From Streptomyces sp. NRRL WC-3605 (GTDB taxonomy: Bacteria > Actinomycetota > Actinomycetes > Streptomycetales > Streptomycetaceae), in the NCBI RefSeq assembly GCF_001509795.1, contig NZ_LLZN01000002.1, forward strand, positions 62,001-126,000: a stretch of 64,000 nucleotides of DNA. The letters run 5' to 3'. The first letter of the stretch is position 1. The number at the start of each line of letters is the position of its first letter. The translations under genes and the position numbers were made by a program. A model generated the notes under the pieces. That model was not told the origin of the DNA and did no database searches. It worked only from the letters and a program-made list of their open reading frames with translations. Below, one piece after another: positions 26,603 to 34,526 of this stretch.

Positions 26603-26973
26603 GCCGGTGTCTCCCCTTCCCCCGGTTCCCCGGGCCCGGTGCGGCGGGGGTAGTGGACGGCCTCGCACGCGTCGAGGGTGACGAGCCCTTCGGTGACGAT
26701 GTCGTCGAGCTGCGGCAGGAAGGCGCGGACGCGTTCCTCGGTGTCGACGATCACGACGGCCACCGGCATGTCCTCGCTGAGGGACAGCAGCCGTGAGGTG
26801 TGGATCATCGAGGAGGAGCCGAACCCCTCGATGCCGCGGAAGACGCTGGCGCCGGCGAGACCGGCCTCGTGGGCGCGGTGCACGATCTCCGAGTACAGCG
26901 GGCGGTGGTGGCAGGTGTCGTGTTCACCGACGAGGACGGTCAGGCGCAGGGCGCGGCCGGTCGGTCCGGTCAT
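26599..26973 (-). CDS. PII-like DUF190 protein
   Basis: A 124-residue DUF190 protein with a PII-like ferredoxin fold. Marks are [42 protein letters not shown] and [22 protein letters not shown]. It is translationally coupled to both crcB genes (ATGA and GTGA overlaps), so the three are made together. DUF190 proteins are often encoded beside crcB, but their biochemical role is not established; trimeric binding of a nucleotide or anion, as in PII, and modulation of the channel is the obvious guess. GGAGGAGG precedes the ATG. Confidence 0.9.
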   Translation of the reverse strand: MTGPTGRALRLTVLVGEHDTCHHRPLYSEIVHRAHEAGLAGASVFRGIEGFGSSSMIHTSRLLSLSEDMPVAVVIVDTEERVRAFLPQLDDIVTEGLVTLDACEAVHYPRRTGPGEPGEGETPA

Positions 26974-27431
26974 GACGGCCTCCTCCTCAGGGCGTGGCGG
27001 GTGGCCGTCGACGCGAGCCAGACGGCGGTGAGCGCCGCGGCCAGGGTCGCGGCGAGGTAGGCCAGGGCGGTGCGCGGATGTCCGTCGTCGACCAGGGTGC
27101 GGATGTCGACGGCGTAGGTGGAGAAGGTGGTGAAACCGCCGAGCACCCCTGTGCCGAAGAAGGGGCGCAGCAGACGGTGCCCCGGCCATCTCTCGGTGAT
27201 GAGGACCATGAAGACGCCGATCACGGCACAGCCGGTGACGTTGACCCAGAAGGTCGCCCAGGGGAACGCGCCCGGTCCGGCGGGCCACGCCAGGGAGGCC
27301 GCGTAGCGGGCGGTGGCCCCGAGGGCCCCGCCGAGCGCCACGACCGCGACGACCGGCACCTGGGCCCGCCAGGCCGGCGGCCGGGTGGCCCGCGCGGGGG
27401 CACGCAGGGGGTCGGTGTCCTGGGTGGTCAT
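26970..27431 (-). CDS. crcB: Fluoride exporter CrcB (first copy)
   Basis: First gene of the fluoride operon. The 153-residue product has an N-terminal hydrophilic extension of about 28 residues ([17 protein letters not shown]), then four membrane helices with [31 protein letters not shown] and [12 protein letters not shown], the three family motifs. The ATG at 27431 has AGGAG 7-11 bp upstream; the 24-codon upstream extension of the frame would run through an RNA hairpin. Its stop overlaps the DUF190 start as ATGA. The leader can fold so that this ribosome binding site is paired (see 27442-27486). Confidence 0.93.
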   Translation of the reverse strand: MTTQDTDPLRAPARATRPPAWRAQVPVVAVVALGGALGATARYAASLAWPAGPGAFPWATFWVNVTGCAVIGVFMVLITERWPGHRLLRPFFGTGVLGGFTTFSTYAVDIRTLVDDGHPRTALAYLAATLAAALTAVWLASTATRHALRRRPS

Positions 27432-27441
27432 GCGGATGTCT

Positions 27442-27486
27442 CCTACTCGCCTGGGCCCGGCAGCGGGCCGCGCGGTTGCAAGTAGG
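27442..27486 (-). promoter_or_regulatory. Leader RNA hairpin masking the crcB ribosome binding site
   Basis: In the minus-strand transcript CCUACUUGC (27486-27478) can pair with GCGAGUAGG (27450-27442), eight Watson-Crick pairs plus one wobble. An inner perfect 6-bp stem GGCCCG/CGGGCC (27469-27464 with 27459-27454) closes a 4-nt loop. The 3' arm overlaps the AGGAG that serves crcB at 27431. It could be a translational switch; the published fluoride riboswitch consensus is not apparent. Confidence 0.5.
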
Positions 27487-27566
27487 GACCGTTGGCGGCG
27501 CACTGCCGCGGTTCGGGTACGGCGGGCCCCACCGCCGCGCCGCGAGGGTGATCGCGGCCGGACACC

Positions 27567-27572
27567 AGCCTA
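27567..27572 (-). promoter_or_regulatory. Possible -10 box of the crcB operon
   Basis: TAGGCT on the minus strand is a typical Streptomyces -10 hexamer, giving a leader of about 130 nt that includes the hairpin at 27442-27486. No good -35 is seen. Confidence 0.35.
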
Positions 27573-27703
27573 TCGGCCCCGCCCGTGGGCCGCCCCGCCC
27601 GTGGGCCGCCCCGCCCGCCCCTCGCAGCGGATGCCGGGCGGGTGCCCGCCGGTTACGGTCGAGATGCCCGACGAGTCGGTACGGGGGAAGGAACGTGGTC
27701 GGC

Positions 27704-28174
27704 ATGGCCCGCAACCGCCGTCTGATCCTCAGCTCACCGTCCGAGGTCTGGAGCCTGCTGGCCGACGGCCGGCGGTACGGGGAATGGGTCACGGGGACCC
27801 AGCGGGTGCTCACCGTGGACCCGCACTGGCCCGACGTGGGCGCCCGGCTGCGCGTACGCGTCGGAGCCGGTCCCGTGACGCTGGACGACACCGTGGTGGT
27901 CCGGATCTGCGAGCCGGGGCGGCGGCTCGAACTGGAGGCCCGGGCCGCCCCCTTCGGCGCGGCCCGTGTCGCGATGCGGCTGATCCCCTGGGACGAGCAC
28001 ACCCTCTTCGTCATCGACTGGCACCCCCTGCGGGGACCCGGCACCCGGATGCACGGGCTGCCCGTCGACTACGTCGTGGCGATCCGCAACGGCATGATGC
28101 TGACGAAGCTGGCCCGGATCGCGGTGCGCGAGCACCACGGGCCCGGCCGGGAGCCGGTGCCCCCCACCCGGTAG
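27704..28174 (+). CDS. SRPBCC-fold polyketide cyclase/dehydrase-like protein
   Basis: A 156-residue START/Bet v1-like (SRPBCC) protein. It shows the usual pattern: [22 protein letters not shown] at the start, a beta-rich centre ([40 protein letters not shown]) and a long C-terminal helix ([17 protein letters not shown]). Such proteins bind hydrophobic ligands; no enzyme activity can be assigned. ATG 27704 is used, although GGAAGG is closer to a GTG three codons upstream. It converges with an ArsR gene 5 bp away. Confidence 0.8.
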   Translation: MARNRRLILSSPSEVWSLLADGRRYGEWVTGTQRVLTVDPHWPDVGARLRVRVGAGPVTLDDTVVVRICEPGRRLELEARAAPFGAARVAMRLIPWDEHTLFVIDWHPLRGPGTRMHGLPVDYVVAIRNGMMLTKLARIAVREHHGPGREPVPPTR

Positions 28175-28179
28175 GGCGG

Positions 28180-28467
28180 CTACCAGCCCTTCTCGAACAT
28201 GCGGGCCAGTTCGGCGATGCGGACCTCGTCGCGCCGGTAGTGGGTGCGTCGCCGGACGCGTGTGGCGCGCACCAGGCCGAGGGCGGCGAGGAGGGCGAGG
28301 TGGGTCTCGGCGACCTCGCGGGGCACGCCGAGGCGCGCGGCCACGGCGGAGGCGGTGACGCCGTCCTCGGCGGGGTCGCCGTGCCGCTGCTCGGGGAAGT
28401 GCGCGGCCGGATCCCTGAGCCATTCCAGGATGGCGAGGCGCGTCTCGTCGACGGGAGTCCTCAGCAT
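28180..28467 (-). CDS. ArsR-type winged-helix regulator
   Basis: A 95-residue winged-helix protein of the ArsR superfamily, little more than the DNA-binding domain: DETRLAILEWLRDP (helix 1), ASAVAARLGVPREVAETHLALLAALGLVRATRVRRRTHYRRDE region (recognition helix and wing). No cysteine pairs are present, so it is not a metal sensor of the classic kind. GGAGGGG precedes the ATG by 6 bp. It is divergent from the VOC protein gene at 28777. Confidence 0.85.
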   Translation of the reverse strand: MLRTPVDETRLAILEWLRDPAAHFPEQRHGDPAEDGVTASAVAARLGVPREVAETHLALLAALGLVRATRVRRRTHYRRDEVRIAELARMFEKGW

Positions 28468-28776
28468 GTCGTTCCCCTCCGTCCGGCGCGGCGTGGCGCG
28501 CGCTTCCACTGTCCCGCAGGGCGCACCTCCGTGTCCGGGACTCACGGGTCGTTGTCCGGTACCGAACGCCCGTGTACGGCACGGGAGTTCGTGTCCGCAC
28601 GCCACGGCCGGCGCGGACGTCGCGACAGGGGGCGGTGAGGCCCGGCGGGCGACCGGAAAGAGCAGAGGGGGCCCGACGCCGGCGGCCGGTCAGGAATCGA
28701 GAAGCAGTCCGGCGCGGGGCGTCCTAGCGTGAGAGCACCGACGAGGGACGTCGGGACAGCTCACCAGGAGGGCGCC
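28468..28776. other. Divergent intergenic region, arsR-type / VOC gene
   Basis: A 309-bp stretch without a gene. TAGCGT at 28725-28730 is a plausible -10 for the VOC gene, 47 bp before its start. I saw no clear palindrome and no defined promoter for the ArsR-type gene. Confidence 0.5.
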
Positions 28777-29127
28777 ATGACCGCCGGAGCCAGCACGATC
28801 ATCTACCCCGTCAAGGACCTCGCCGCGGCGAAGGCCGTGTTCGGCGCACTGCTGGGCGTGGAGCCGTATGTGGACGAGCCGTACTACGTCGGCTTCAAGG
28901 ACGCCGGGCAGGACGTCGGCCTGGATCCCAACGGGCACGCGAAGGGCATGACCGGCCCGGTCCCCTACTGGCACGTGAGCGACATCCGGGCGACCTGTGC
29001 CGCGCTGGTGGCGGCGGGCGCCGAGACGGTGGAGGACGTCCATGACGTCGGGGGCGGCCGGCTGATCGCCTCGGTCCGGGACGCCGACGGCAACCCCGTC
29101 GGGCTGCTCCAGGATCCGACCGGCTGA
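28777..29127 (+). CDS. VOC-superfamily (glyoxalase/bleomycin resistance-like) protein
   Basis: A 116-residue vicinal oxygen chelate fold protein made of two beta-alpha-beta-beta-beta modules (about 5-55 and 60-114). STIIYPVKDLAAAKAVFGALLGVEPYVDEPYYVGF is the first module region and YWHVSDIRATCAALVAAGAE the second, ending DADGNPVGLLQDP, where glyoxalases usually have a metal-ligand glutamate (here replaced by glutamine in LLQDP). That loss suggests a binding protein, not a metalloenzyme. CAGGAGG lies 4 bp before the ATG. Confidence 0.85.
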   Translation: MTAGASTIIYPVKDLAAAKAVFGALLGVEPYVDEPYYVGFKDAGQDVGLDPNGHAKGMTGPVPYWHVSDIRATCAALVAAGAETVEDVHDVGGGRLIASVRDADGNPVGLLQDPTG

Positions 29128-29204
29128 GCGGCACCCATCCGGGCGCGCGTCCACCTACCCGGTACCGGTACGGGGGCGCGCCGCCGCCCCTTGCGCATGC
29201 ACTA

Positions 29205-29218
29205 GTTGCGTGGTCAAC
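29205..29218. promoter_or_regulatory. Inverted repeat upstream of marR gene
   Basis: GTTG (29205-29208) and CAAC (29215-29218) are separated by six bases, 31 bp before the MarR start and just ahead of a TGCTACCGT -10-like sequence (29234-29242). Candidate autoregulatory site. Confidence 0.35.
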
Positions 29219-29248
29219 AAATGCTCGGATCGGTGCTACCGTGCGGGT

Positions 29249-29638
29249 ATGGCAGCGAACACGGCCGAGGCGGGGCTGGCGGAACGGTGGCGCGACATCC
29301 TGTCGGTGCACGCCAGGACGATGTGCGAGATCGACCGCGTCCTGCATCCGCACGGACTGGGCGCCAGCGACTTCGAGGTGCTGGACATCCTCGCGTCCTC
29401 CGTCCCCGACACGGGCTCGGCGTGCCGGGTCCAGAATCTCGTCGGGCGGGTCCATCTGAGCCAGAGCGCGCTGTCACGGCTGATCGGACGCCTGGAGAAG
29501 GACGGTCTCGTCGAGCGTTCCGTCTGCGTGGAGGACCGGCGCGGCGTGTACGTCACCCTGACCCCCAAGGGGCGTGACCTGCACGCCGAGGTCCTGCCGT
29601 TGCAGCGCGCCGCGCTGGCCCGGATGCTCGGCGCCTGA
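29249..29638 (+). CDS. MarR-family transcriptional regulator
   Basis: A 129-residue MarR regulator. The winged helix spans about residues 40-105 with QNLVGRVHLSQSALSRLIGRLEKDGLVERS as recognition region and DRRGVYVTLTPKGRDLH as the wing, a hallmark of the family. The ATG at 29249 has no ribosome binding site and lies about 9 bp after a TGCTAC -10-like box, so the mRNA may be leaderless. It converges with the SseB-like gene. The target genes are not evident. Confidence 0.9.
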   Translation: MAANTAEAGLAERWRDILSVHARTMCEIDRVLHPHGLGASDFEVLDILASSVPDTGSACRVQNLVGRVHLSQSALSRLIGRLEKDGLVERSVCVEDRRGVYVTLTPKGRDLHAEVLPLQRAALARMLGA

Positions 29639-29649
29639 CCCGTGGGCCG

Positions 29650-29667
29650 GCGCCGGGCGTCCGGCGC
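29650..29667. terminator. Short hairpin between convergent genes
   Basis: GCGCCGG (29650-29656) and CCGGCGC (29661-29667) form a 7-bp stem with a GCGT loop between the convergent marR and sseB-like genes. Confidence 0.4.
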
Positions 29668-29669
29668 GT

Positions 29670-30071
29670 TCAGGGCCGGGCCAGCAGCGTGCGCACCCCT
29701 TCGGACGTGAGGGTCAGCGGGTGCTCGGACCCGGCGTCTATCGACAGGGCCAGTTCGTCCGCGGGCCACTGCGAGGCGAGCGCGCCGAGCGGCACCACGC
29801 GGTAGCGGGAGACATAGGGCAGGAGCTCGGCCATGGCGGGCTCCGAGGTGAACACGGGGACCACGGGCTCGGCGCCCGACCGTTCGATCACCGGGAGCGC
29901 CACGACACCGGGGTCCATGGCGTCGCCGTCGCCGGCGTCGTCGGGCACGGGCACCAGGACGTCGCTGCTCGCCAGCGTGTCCATCGCCGTCCGGTCCTCG
30001 GTGTTGTCGGCCAACGCGTCCAGCGCGCGCCTGGCCGGGGTGGCGGAGTTGTCGTGCGCGGGTGTGTTCAT
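29670..30071 (-). CDS. SseB N-terminal-domain protein
   Basis: A 133-residue protein with an SseB-type domain, frequent in Streptomyces and of unknown role. After a variable N-terminus it shows RRALDALADNTEDRTAMDTLASSDVLVPV, VVALPVIERSGAEPVVPVFTSE and AELLPYVSRYRVVPLGALASQWPADELALSIDAGSEHPLTL as successive regions, the standard order of the domain. AGGGG precedes the ATG by about 8 bp. No signal or membrane segment. Confidence 0.85.
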   Translation of the reverse strand: MNTPAHDNSATPARRALDALADNTEDRTAMDTLASSDVLVPVPDDAGDGDAMDPGVVALPVIERSGAEPVVPVFTSEPAMAELLPYVSRYRVVPLGALASQWPADELALSIDAGSEHPLTLTSEGVRTLLARP

Positions 30072-30267
30072 GACGAATCCCCTGGTAGCGGCAGTCGTAC
30101 GACCCGCCAAGGGCAGCTTCGGCCTCGGCGCGGTCCTGCCCGCCTACCCGATCCGGAGTGGGGCATTCCTCCGTGCGCCGCGAAGCGCTGAGGACGGCAC
30201 GGAACGGTCGTAGCCTGAAGACACGGGACGCGGCGAATTCCGGTCCTCGCGGGTGCGGGAGGCGGGT

Positions 30268-31605
30268 ATGCGGTACGACGACCGCCGGACTGCCGGGCGG
30301 CTCCTCGCCGGGGAGCTGGCGGAGCTGCGCGGCCCCGGCGCCGTGGTGCTGGGCCTGCCGCGCGGCGGGGTGCCGGTGGCGGCGGAGGTCGCCCGGAGCC
30401 TGGGCGCACCCCTCGACGTGCTGGTGGTGCGCAAGCTGGGGGTGCCCGGTCAGCCGGAATGGGCGTTCGGGGCGATCGGCGAGCACGGCGTACGGGTCCT
30501 CAACCAGGACGTGATGTCCTCGGCCGGGATCACGTCCACCGCCCTTGCGTCGGTCGAGGCGGCCGAGCGCGCGGAGCTGGAGCGGCGGGTGCGGGCCTAC
30601 CGGCGGGACCGGAAGGCGGTGCCGGTGACCGGCCGCACGGCCGTGGTGGTGGACGACGGACTCGCCACCGGCGCCACCGCCGAGGCCGCCTGCCGGGTGG
30701 TGCGGGGGCAGGGCGCGGCCCGGGTCGTGCTCGCGGTGCCCGTGGCGCCCGAGCGTTCGGTGGCCCGGCTGCGGCAGGTGGCCGACGCGGTCGTGTGCCC
30801 GCGCACGCCAGGGGACTTCGGCTCGGTGGGCGCCTGGTACCGGGACTTCGCCCAGGTCCCGGACGCGGAGGTCGTCTCCCTGCTCGCGGGGGCCGGGGCG
30901 CCGGACCCGCCCGCCCGGGAGGGCGCGACCGGGACGGCCGCCGGGGTGGACCGTGAGGTGCGGATCCCGGCCGCGGGGACGCACCTCGGCGCGTGGCTGG
31001 TGGTGCCCGACGGGGCCACGATGGCGGTGGCCTTCGCACATGGGAGCGGCAGCAGCCGGCACAGCCCGCGCAACCGGTACGTGGCGGCCGAGCTGCACCG
31101 GGCCGGTTTGGCCACCCTGCTGCTCGACCTGCTCACCGACGGCGAGGCGCACGACCGGCACAACGTGTTCGACATCCTGCTGCTGGCCCGGCGGCTGCAC
31201 GCCGCGTCGGTGTGGCTGCACGCGGGGACCGGCCTGCCCGTCGCCTACTTCGGCGCCAGCACCGGGGCGGCGGCCGCGCTGGAGGCGGCCGCGCTGTCGG
31301 GCTCCGGTATCCGCTCGGTCGTCTCCCGGGGCGGCCGGCCCGACCTCGCGACCCCGGCTGCGCTGACCCGGCTGCGCGCGCCGACGCTGCTCGTCGTGGG
31401 CAGCCGGGACCGCCAGGTGCTCAGCCTCAACCGGCTGGCGGCGGACAGGATGCACTGCGAGCACCGGATCGCCGTCGTCCCGGGCGCGACCCACCTCTTC
31501 GAGGAGCCGGGCGCCCTGCGCACGGTCGCCGAACTGGCCCGCGACTGGTTCGCCGGGCACCTCGGACGGCCGGCCACGGGGGTCCCGCCACGCCGTTCTG
31601 CCTGA
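30268..31605 (+). CDS. Phosphoribosyltransferase-alpha/beta hydrolase fusion
   Basis: A 445-residue two-domain protein. Residues 1-205 form a type I phosphoribosyltransferase with the PRPP-binding loop AVVVDDGLATGATA (125-138) and LGLPRGGVPVAAE. Residues 230-440 form a dienelactone-hydrolase-like alpha/beta hydrolase with Ser331 in YFGASTGAA, Asp381 in GSRDRQ and His409 in PGATHLFEEPG, a complete triad. GGGAGG lies 5 bp before the ATG. Such fusions occur in several actinobacteria but their substrates are unknown. The combination suggests that a hydrolysed ester or acyl group and a base or nucleotide are handled in one pathway. Confidence 0.9.
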   Translation: MRYDDRRTAGRLLAGELAELRGPGAVVLGLPRGGVPVAAEVARSLGAPLDVLVVRKLGVPGQPEWAFGAIGEHGVRVLNQDVMSSAGITSTALASVEAAERAELERRVRAYRRDRKAVPVTGRTAVVVDDGLATGATAEAACRVVRGQGAARVVLAVPVAPERSVARLRQVADAVVCPRTPGDFGSVGAWYRDFAQVPDAEVVSLLAGAGAPDPPAREGATGTAAGVDREVRIPAAGTHLGAWLVVPDGATMAVAFAHGSGSSRHSPRNRYVAAELHRAGLATLLLDLLTDGEAHDRHNVFDILLLARRLHAASVWLHAGTGLPVAYFGASTGAAAALEAAALSGSGIRSVVSRGGRPDLATPAALTRLRAPTLLVVGSRDRQVLSLNRLAADRMHCEHRIAVVPGATHLFEEPGALRTVAELARDWFAGHLGRPATGVPPRRSA

Positions 31606-31722
31606 GGGTGCGGCTGCTTTCGGCCGCCCGGGGACGGGCCTCCGCCATCCTCTCGCTACGTGGAGATTGAGTGTTGAACTTATGCCTAGACTCTGGGGTC
31701 CCGCATGGAGAAGGACCCTCAC

Positions 31723-32631
31723 GTGAGCGAACCCGACCGTCTCGTCTGCCCGGCCTGCGGCGCCGCACGGGCGCCTGACGGCACCCCTGCCTGCGACTGC
31801 GCGGACCGAGCGGCCGAGGCCCGCCGCCAGGCGCGCACGGCGGAGGTGGCGGCCGCGGAGGACTTCGATCCGGTGCGGATCCGTCCGTTCGTGGGGCTGG
31901 GCGAGACGGACGACGGCGGGGCGGACACACCACCCCCGGCCGGAGAGCCACCGGCCGGGAGTCCGGCTGTGTCCTCCCCCAGGGTGGACGAGGTGGCAGC
32001 GGCCGTCCCGGAGCGCCCCCGCCGCCGGCACACCCCGCTGATCGCCGGGGCCGGTGCCCTGCTGGCCGTGGCGGTGACGGGCGCGTCGTTCGGCGGGCTG
32101 TTCGGCTACGACGGCCCGGAGCGGGGCAACACCGGCGAGGGCCTGCGGGCACCCCTCCCCGACGCCACGTCGTCCGGGGCCGCGACCGGGAGCACCGCCA
32201 CCGCCGGGGCGTCCTCCGCCGGCGCGTCCCCGTCATCGCCCGGGCCATCCGTGGACACGCCCTCGGCGACCCGGTCCACCGACCTCTCCCCCACACCGAC
32301 GAAAGGTTCCGGCACCCCGTCGGCGGGGCCCTCCGCCGCGGCCCCCTCCGGGGGGCAGACCCCTTCCCCGACCGGGCAGGCGGGGGAACCGCCGGTCCTG
32401 CGCCGGGGCGACCGGGGCCCCGAGGTCGTCGAACTCCAGCTCCGTCTGCGCCGGACCGGCCTCTATGCGGGCGAGGCCGACGGGGTGTACGGCGGGTCCG
32501 TCGAGAGCGCGGTGCGCGCCTTTCAGCTGACCCGCGTCGTCCTCGACGACGAGTCCGGCGTCTACGGGCGTCCGACGCGCGCCGTGCTGGAGTCCGAGAC
32601 ACCGGAGCCCCGAGGGACGCCGGACCCGTAA
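31723..32631 (+). CDS. Membrane protein with zinc ribbon and extracellular peptidoglycan-binding domain
   Basis: A 302-residue single-pass membrane protein. The cytoplasmic N-terminus has a zinc-ribbon-like CPACGAARAPDG...CDC (residues 9-26), followed by an acidic linker, a helix (LIAGAGALLAVAVTGASFGG, about 104-123), a long Ser/Thr/Pro/Gly-rich extracellular linker, and a C-terminal peptidoglycan-binding domain (VLRRGDRGPEVVELQLRLRRTGLY...VRAFQ). It could link cell-wall state to a cytoplasmic event. The GTG at 31723 is preferred because GGAGAAGGA lies 7 bp upstream; an ATG six codons earlier has no ribosome binding site. Confidence 0.85.
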   Translation: MSEPDRLVCPACGAARAPDGTPACDCADRAAEARRQARTAEVAAAEDFDPVRIRPFVGLGETDDGGADTPPPAGEPPAGSPAVSSPRVDEVAAAVPERPRRRHTPLIAGAGALLAVAVTGASFGGLFGYDGPERGNTGEGLRAPLPDATSSGAATGSTATAGASSAGASPSSPGPSVDTPSATRSTDLSPTPTKGSGTPSAGPSAAAPSGGQTPSPTGQAGEPPVLRRGDRGPEVVELQLRLRRTGLYAGEADGVYGGSVESAVRAFQLTRVVLDDESGVYGRPTRAVLESETPEPRGTPDP

Positions 32632-32632
32632 G

Positions 32633-32681
32633 AGGCGCCGGACTGCTGGGAGGCGCCGAGCCCTGACGGCCGCCGGCGCCT
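32633..32681. terminator. Long-loop inverted repeat between convergent genes
   Basis: AGGCGCCGG (32633-32641) and CCGGCGCCT (32673-32681) are exact complements separated by 31 bases, directly after the peptidoglycan-binding gene and before the convergent DJ-1 gene. Confidence 0.35.
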
Positions 32682-32691
32682 TGACGGCCCG

Positions 32692-33384
32692 TCAGCCGAG
32701 GCGCTTCAGCAGTTCCGCGGCGAGGGGGGCCGAGGACGCCGGGTTCTGACCGGTGACCAGGTTGCGGTCGGTGACGACGTGCGGGGCCCACGGCTCGCCC
32801 GCGTCGACCTCGATGCCCGCCTCGGTGAGCCGGTCCTGCAGGAGCCACGTGAGCCGGCCGGCGAGGCCGCCCTGGGTCTCCTCCTCGTTGGTGAAACCGG
32901 CCACCCGGTAGCCGGCGAAGGCGTTGCCGCCGTCACCGGTGGCGGCGAGCAGCGCGGCCGGGCCGTGGCAGACGACGCCGAGCGGCCTGCCGGAGCGCAG
33001 CGCGCGGGTCAGCAGGTCGCCGGAGGCGGCGTCGGCGGCCAGGTCCCCCATTGGGCCGTGGCCGCCGGGGTAGAACACGGCGGCGTAGTCGTCGAGGCGC
33101 ACGTCCTCCAGCCGCAGCGGGGCGTCGAGTTCGGTCATGGAGGCGAGCACTGCGGCGACCCGGTCGGCGCCCTCCTGGCCGCCGTTGAACTCGGGTGCCA
33201 GGCTCGCCTTGTCGACGGTCGGCACGACACCGCCCGGCGTGGCGACGGTGATCTCGTGGCCCGCGGCCCTGAACGCCTCGTAGGGGGCGACGGCCTCCTC
33301 GGCCCAGAAGCCGGTGGGGTGCTCGGTGCCGTCGGCCAGCGTCAGGTGGTCGGCGCCGGTCATCACGAAAAGGATCTTCGACAT
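32692..33384 (-). CDS. DJ-1/PfpI-family protein (class I glutamine amidotransferase-like)
   Basis: A 230-residue DJ-1/PfpI superfamily protein of the Hsp31-like long type. Marks are MSKILFVMTGADHLTLADGT at the start, FYPGGHGPMGDLA, and the nucleophile elbow GVVCHGPAALLA with the reactive cysteine and adjacent histidine; KASLAPEFNG and GFTNEEE are also typical. Such proteins act as glyoxalase III, deglycase or chaperone; which applies is not clear. It is divergent from a LysR gene, a pairing often seen for stress-responsive DJ-1 genes. GAGAGAG lies upstream of the ATG. Confidence 0.9.
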   Translation of the reverse strand: MSKILFVMTGADHLTLADGTEHPTGFWAEEAVAPYEAFRAAGHEITVATPGGVVPTVDKASLAPEFNGGQEGADRVAAVLASMTELDAPLRLEDVRLDDYAAVFYPGGHGPMGDLAADAASGDLLTRALRSGRPLGVVCHGPAALLAATGDGGNAFAGYRVAGFTNEEETQGGLAGRLTWLLQDRLTEAGIEVDAGEPWAPHVVTDRNLVTGQNPASSAPLAAELLKRLG

Positions 33385-33489
33385 GGGAGCTCTCTCGGGA
33401 GACGGAGTTGCTGCGTACCGGGCGACGGGCGAGGGGCCGCCCCTGCCCGGCGACGTCGACCGTACGCGCGCCCACCCATGCGAATCCAA

Positions 33490-33495
33490 TAGGCT
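33490..33495 (+). promoter_or_regulatory. -10 box of the lysR gene
   Basis: TAGGCT ends 7 bp before the ATG at 33503, which has no ribosome binding site, so transcription probably starts at or near the first codon. Confidence 0.45.
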
Positions 33496-33502
33496 TGTCC
33501 AT

Positions 33503-34480
33503 ATGAGCCATAGGGATTCCGATGACAGCCTGGAGAGCGGGGAGGACGGGGCGCGGGTCCCTCCGGGCTCCGCGGCTCCGGTGGACCTGAACCTGCTGCG
33601 GACCTTCCTCGCCGTCTACCGCACCGGCTCGTTCACGGCCGCCGCCCGGCTGCTGGCGCTGTCCCAGCCGACGGTGACCACCCAGATCCGCACCCTGGAG
33701 CGGCAGCTGGGCCGGGAGCTGTTCCGGCGTCTGGCGCGCGGGGTCGCCCCGGTGCCGTACGCGGACGAGCTGGCCGCCCGGATCGTGGAGCCGCTGGACG
33801 CGCTCGCCGGGGTCACCGGGCCGGGCGGCGCGGACGACACCCACCCGGCGGAGCCGGTGCACCTGGCCGGTCCGGCCGAGCTGCTGACCCGCCGGGTGAT
33901 GCCCGCCCTCGCGCCCCTGGTCGACCGGGGCGTACGGCTGCGGGTCACGCCGGGGCTGACGGAGCCGCTCCTCGCGGATCTGCGGGCGGGCCGCTACGAC
34001 CTGGTGATCGCGACCTACCGGCCGCGTGGTCGCGCGCTGGCCTCGGTGCCGCTGATGGACGAGGAGTTCGTGCTGGTCGCCTCGCCCGGCTGGGCCGAGC
34101 GGGTGGGCGGTCCGGCCCGGCTCGCGGCGGACGGCCCGGCCGCCCTGCACGGGGTGCCGCTGGTCGCCTACGCCGAGGACGTGCCGATCGTGCGCCGCTA
34201 CTGGCGTCATGTCTTCGGCCGCCGGCTGACCCGGCAGCCGGCGGTGACGATGCCGGATCTGAACGCCGTCACGGCGGCGGTCGCGGGCGGCACGGGGTTC
34301 AGCGTGCTCCCCCGCTACCTGTGCGCCGCCGAGCTGGCCTCCGGGGCGCTGACGCTGCTGCACGACCCGGACGACCCGCCGATCAACACCGGTTTCCTCG
34401 TCCAGCGCCCGGGGTCCTCCGGGAACCCGCATGTCGCCCTGGTCCGCGACCATCTGCTGGAGCTGGCCGCCGCCTGGTGA
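33503..34480 (+). CDS. LysR-family regulator (divergent from DJ-1 gene)
   Basis: A 325-residue LysR regulator. The winged helix (about 28-90) shows DLNLLRTFLAVYRTGSFTAAARLLALSQPTVTTQIRTLERQLG as region, with QPTVTTQIRTLERQ as recognition helix; the periplasmic-binding-protein-like effector domain follows (about 115-320). A 25-residue acidic N-terminal extension precedes the usual start. The mRNA is probably leaderless (see 33490-33495). It is divergent from the DJ-1/PfpI gene and most likely controls it. A 19-bp-stem terminator follows immediately. Confidence 0.93.
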   Translation: MSHRDSDDSLESGEDGARVPPGSAAPVDLNLLRTFLAVYRTGSFTAAARLLALSQPTVTTQIRTLERQLGRELFRRLARGVAPVPYADELAARIVEPLDALAGVTGPGGADDTHPAEPVHLAGPAELLTRRVMPALAPLVDRGVRLRVTPGLTEPLLADLRAGRYDLVIATYRPRGRALASVPLMDEEFVLVASPGWAERVGGPARLAADGPAALHGVPLVAYAEDVPIVRRYWRHVFGRRLTRQPAVTMPDLNAVTAAVAGGTGFSVLPRYLCAAELASGALTLLHDPDDPPINTGFLVQRPGSSGNPHVALVRDHLLELAAAW

Positions 34481-34521
34481 GGTCCGCGGCCGCGCGGGGC
34501 GCCCCCGCGCGGCCGCGGACC
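34481..34521. terminator. Bidirectional terminator, 19-bp stem
   Basis: 34481-34499 and 34503-34521 are exact complements with a 3-nt loop. It starts directly after the lysR stop and ends 5 bp before the stop of the convergent collagenase gene, so it can serve both. Confidence 0.85.
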
Positions 34522-34526
34522 GTGGC

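Noticed and set aside
27442..27572. Classical fluoride riboswitch upstream of crcB
   Set aside because: The conserved GAUGG and CUGAUGGCUCCU-type segments of the known motif were looked for and not found. Only the RBS-masking hairpin is reported.
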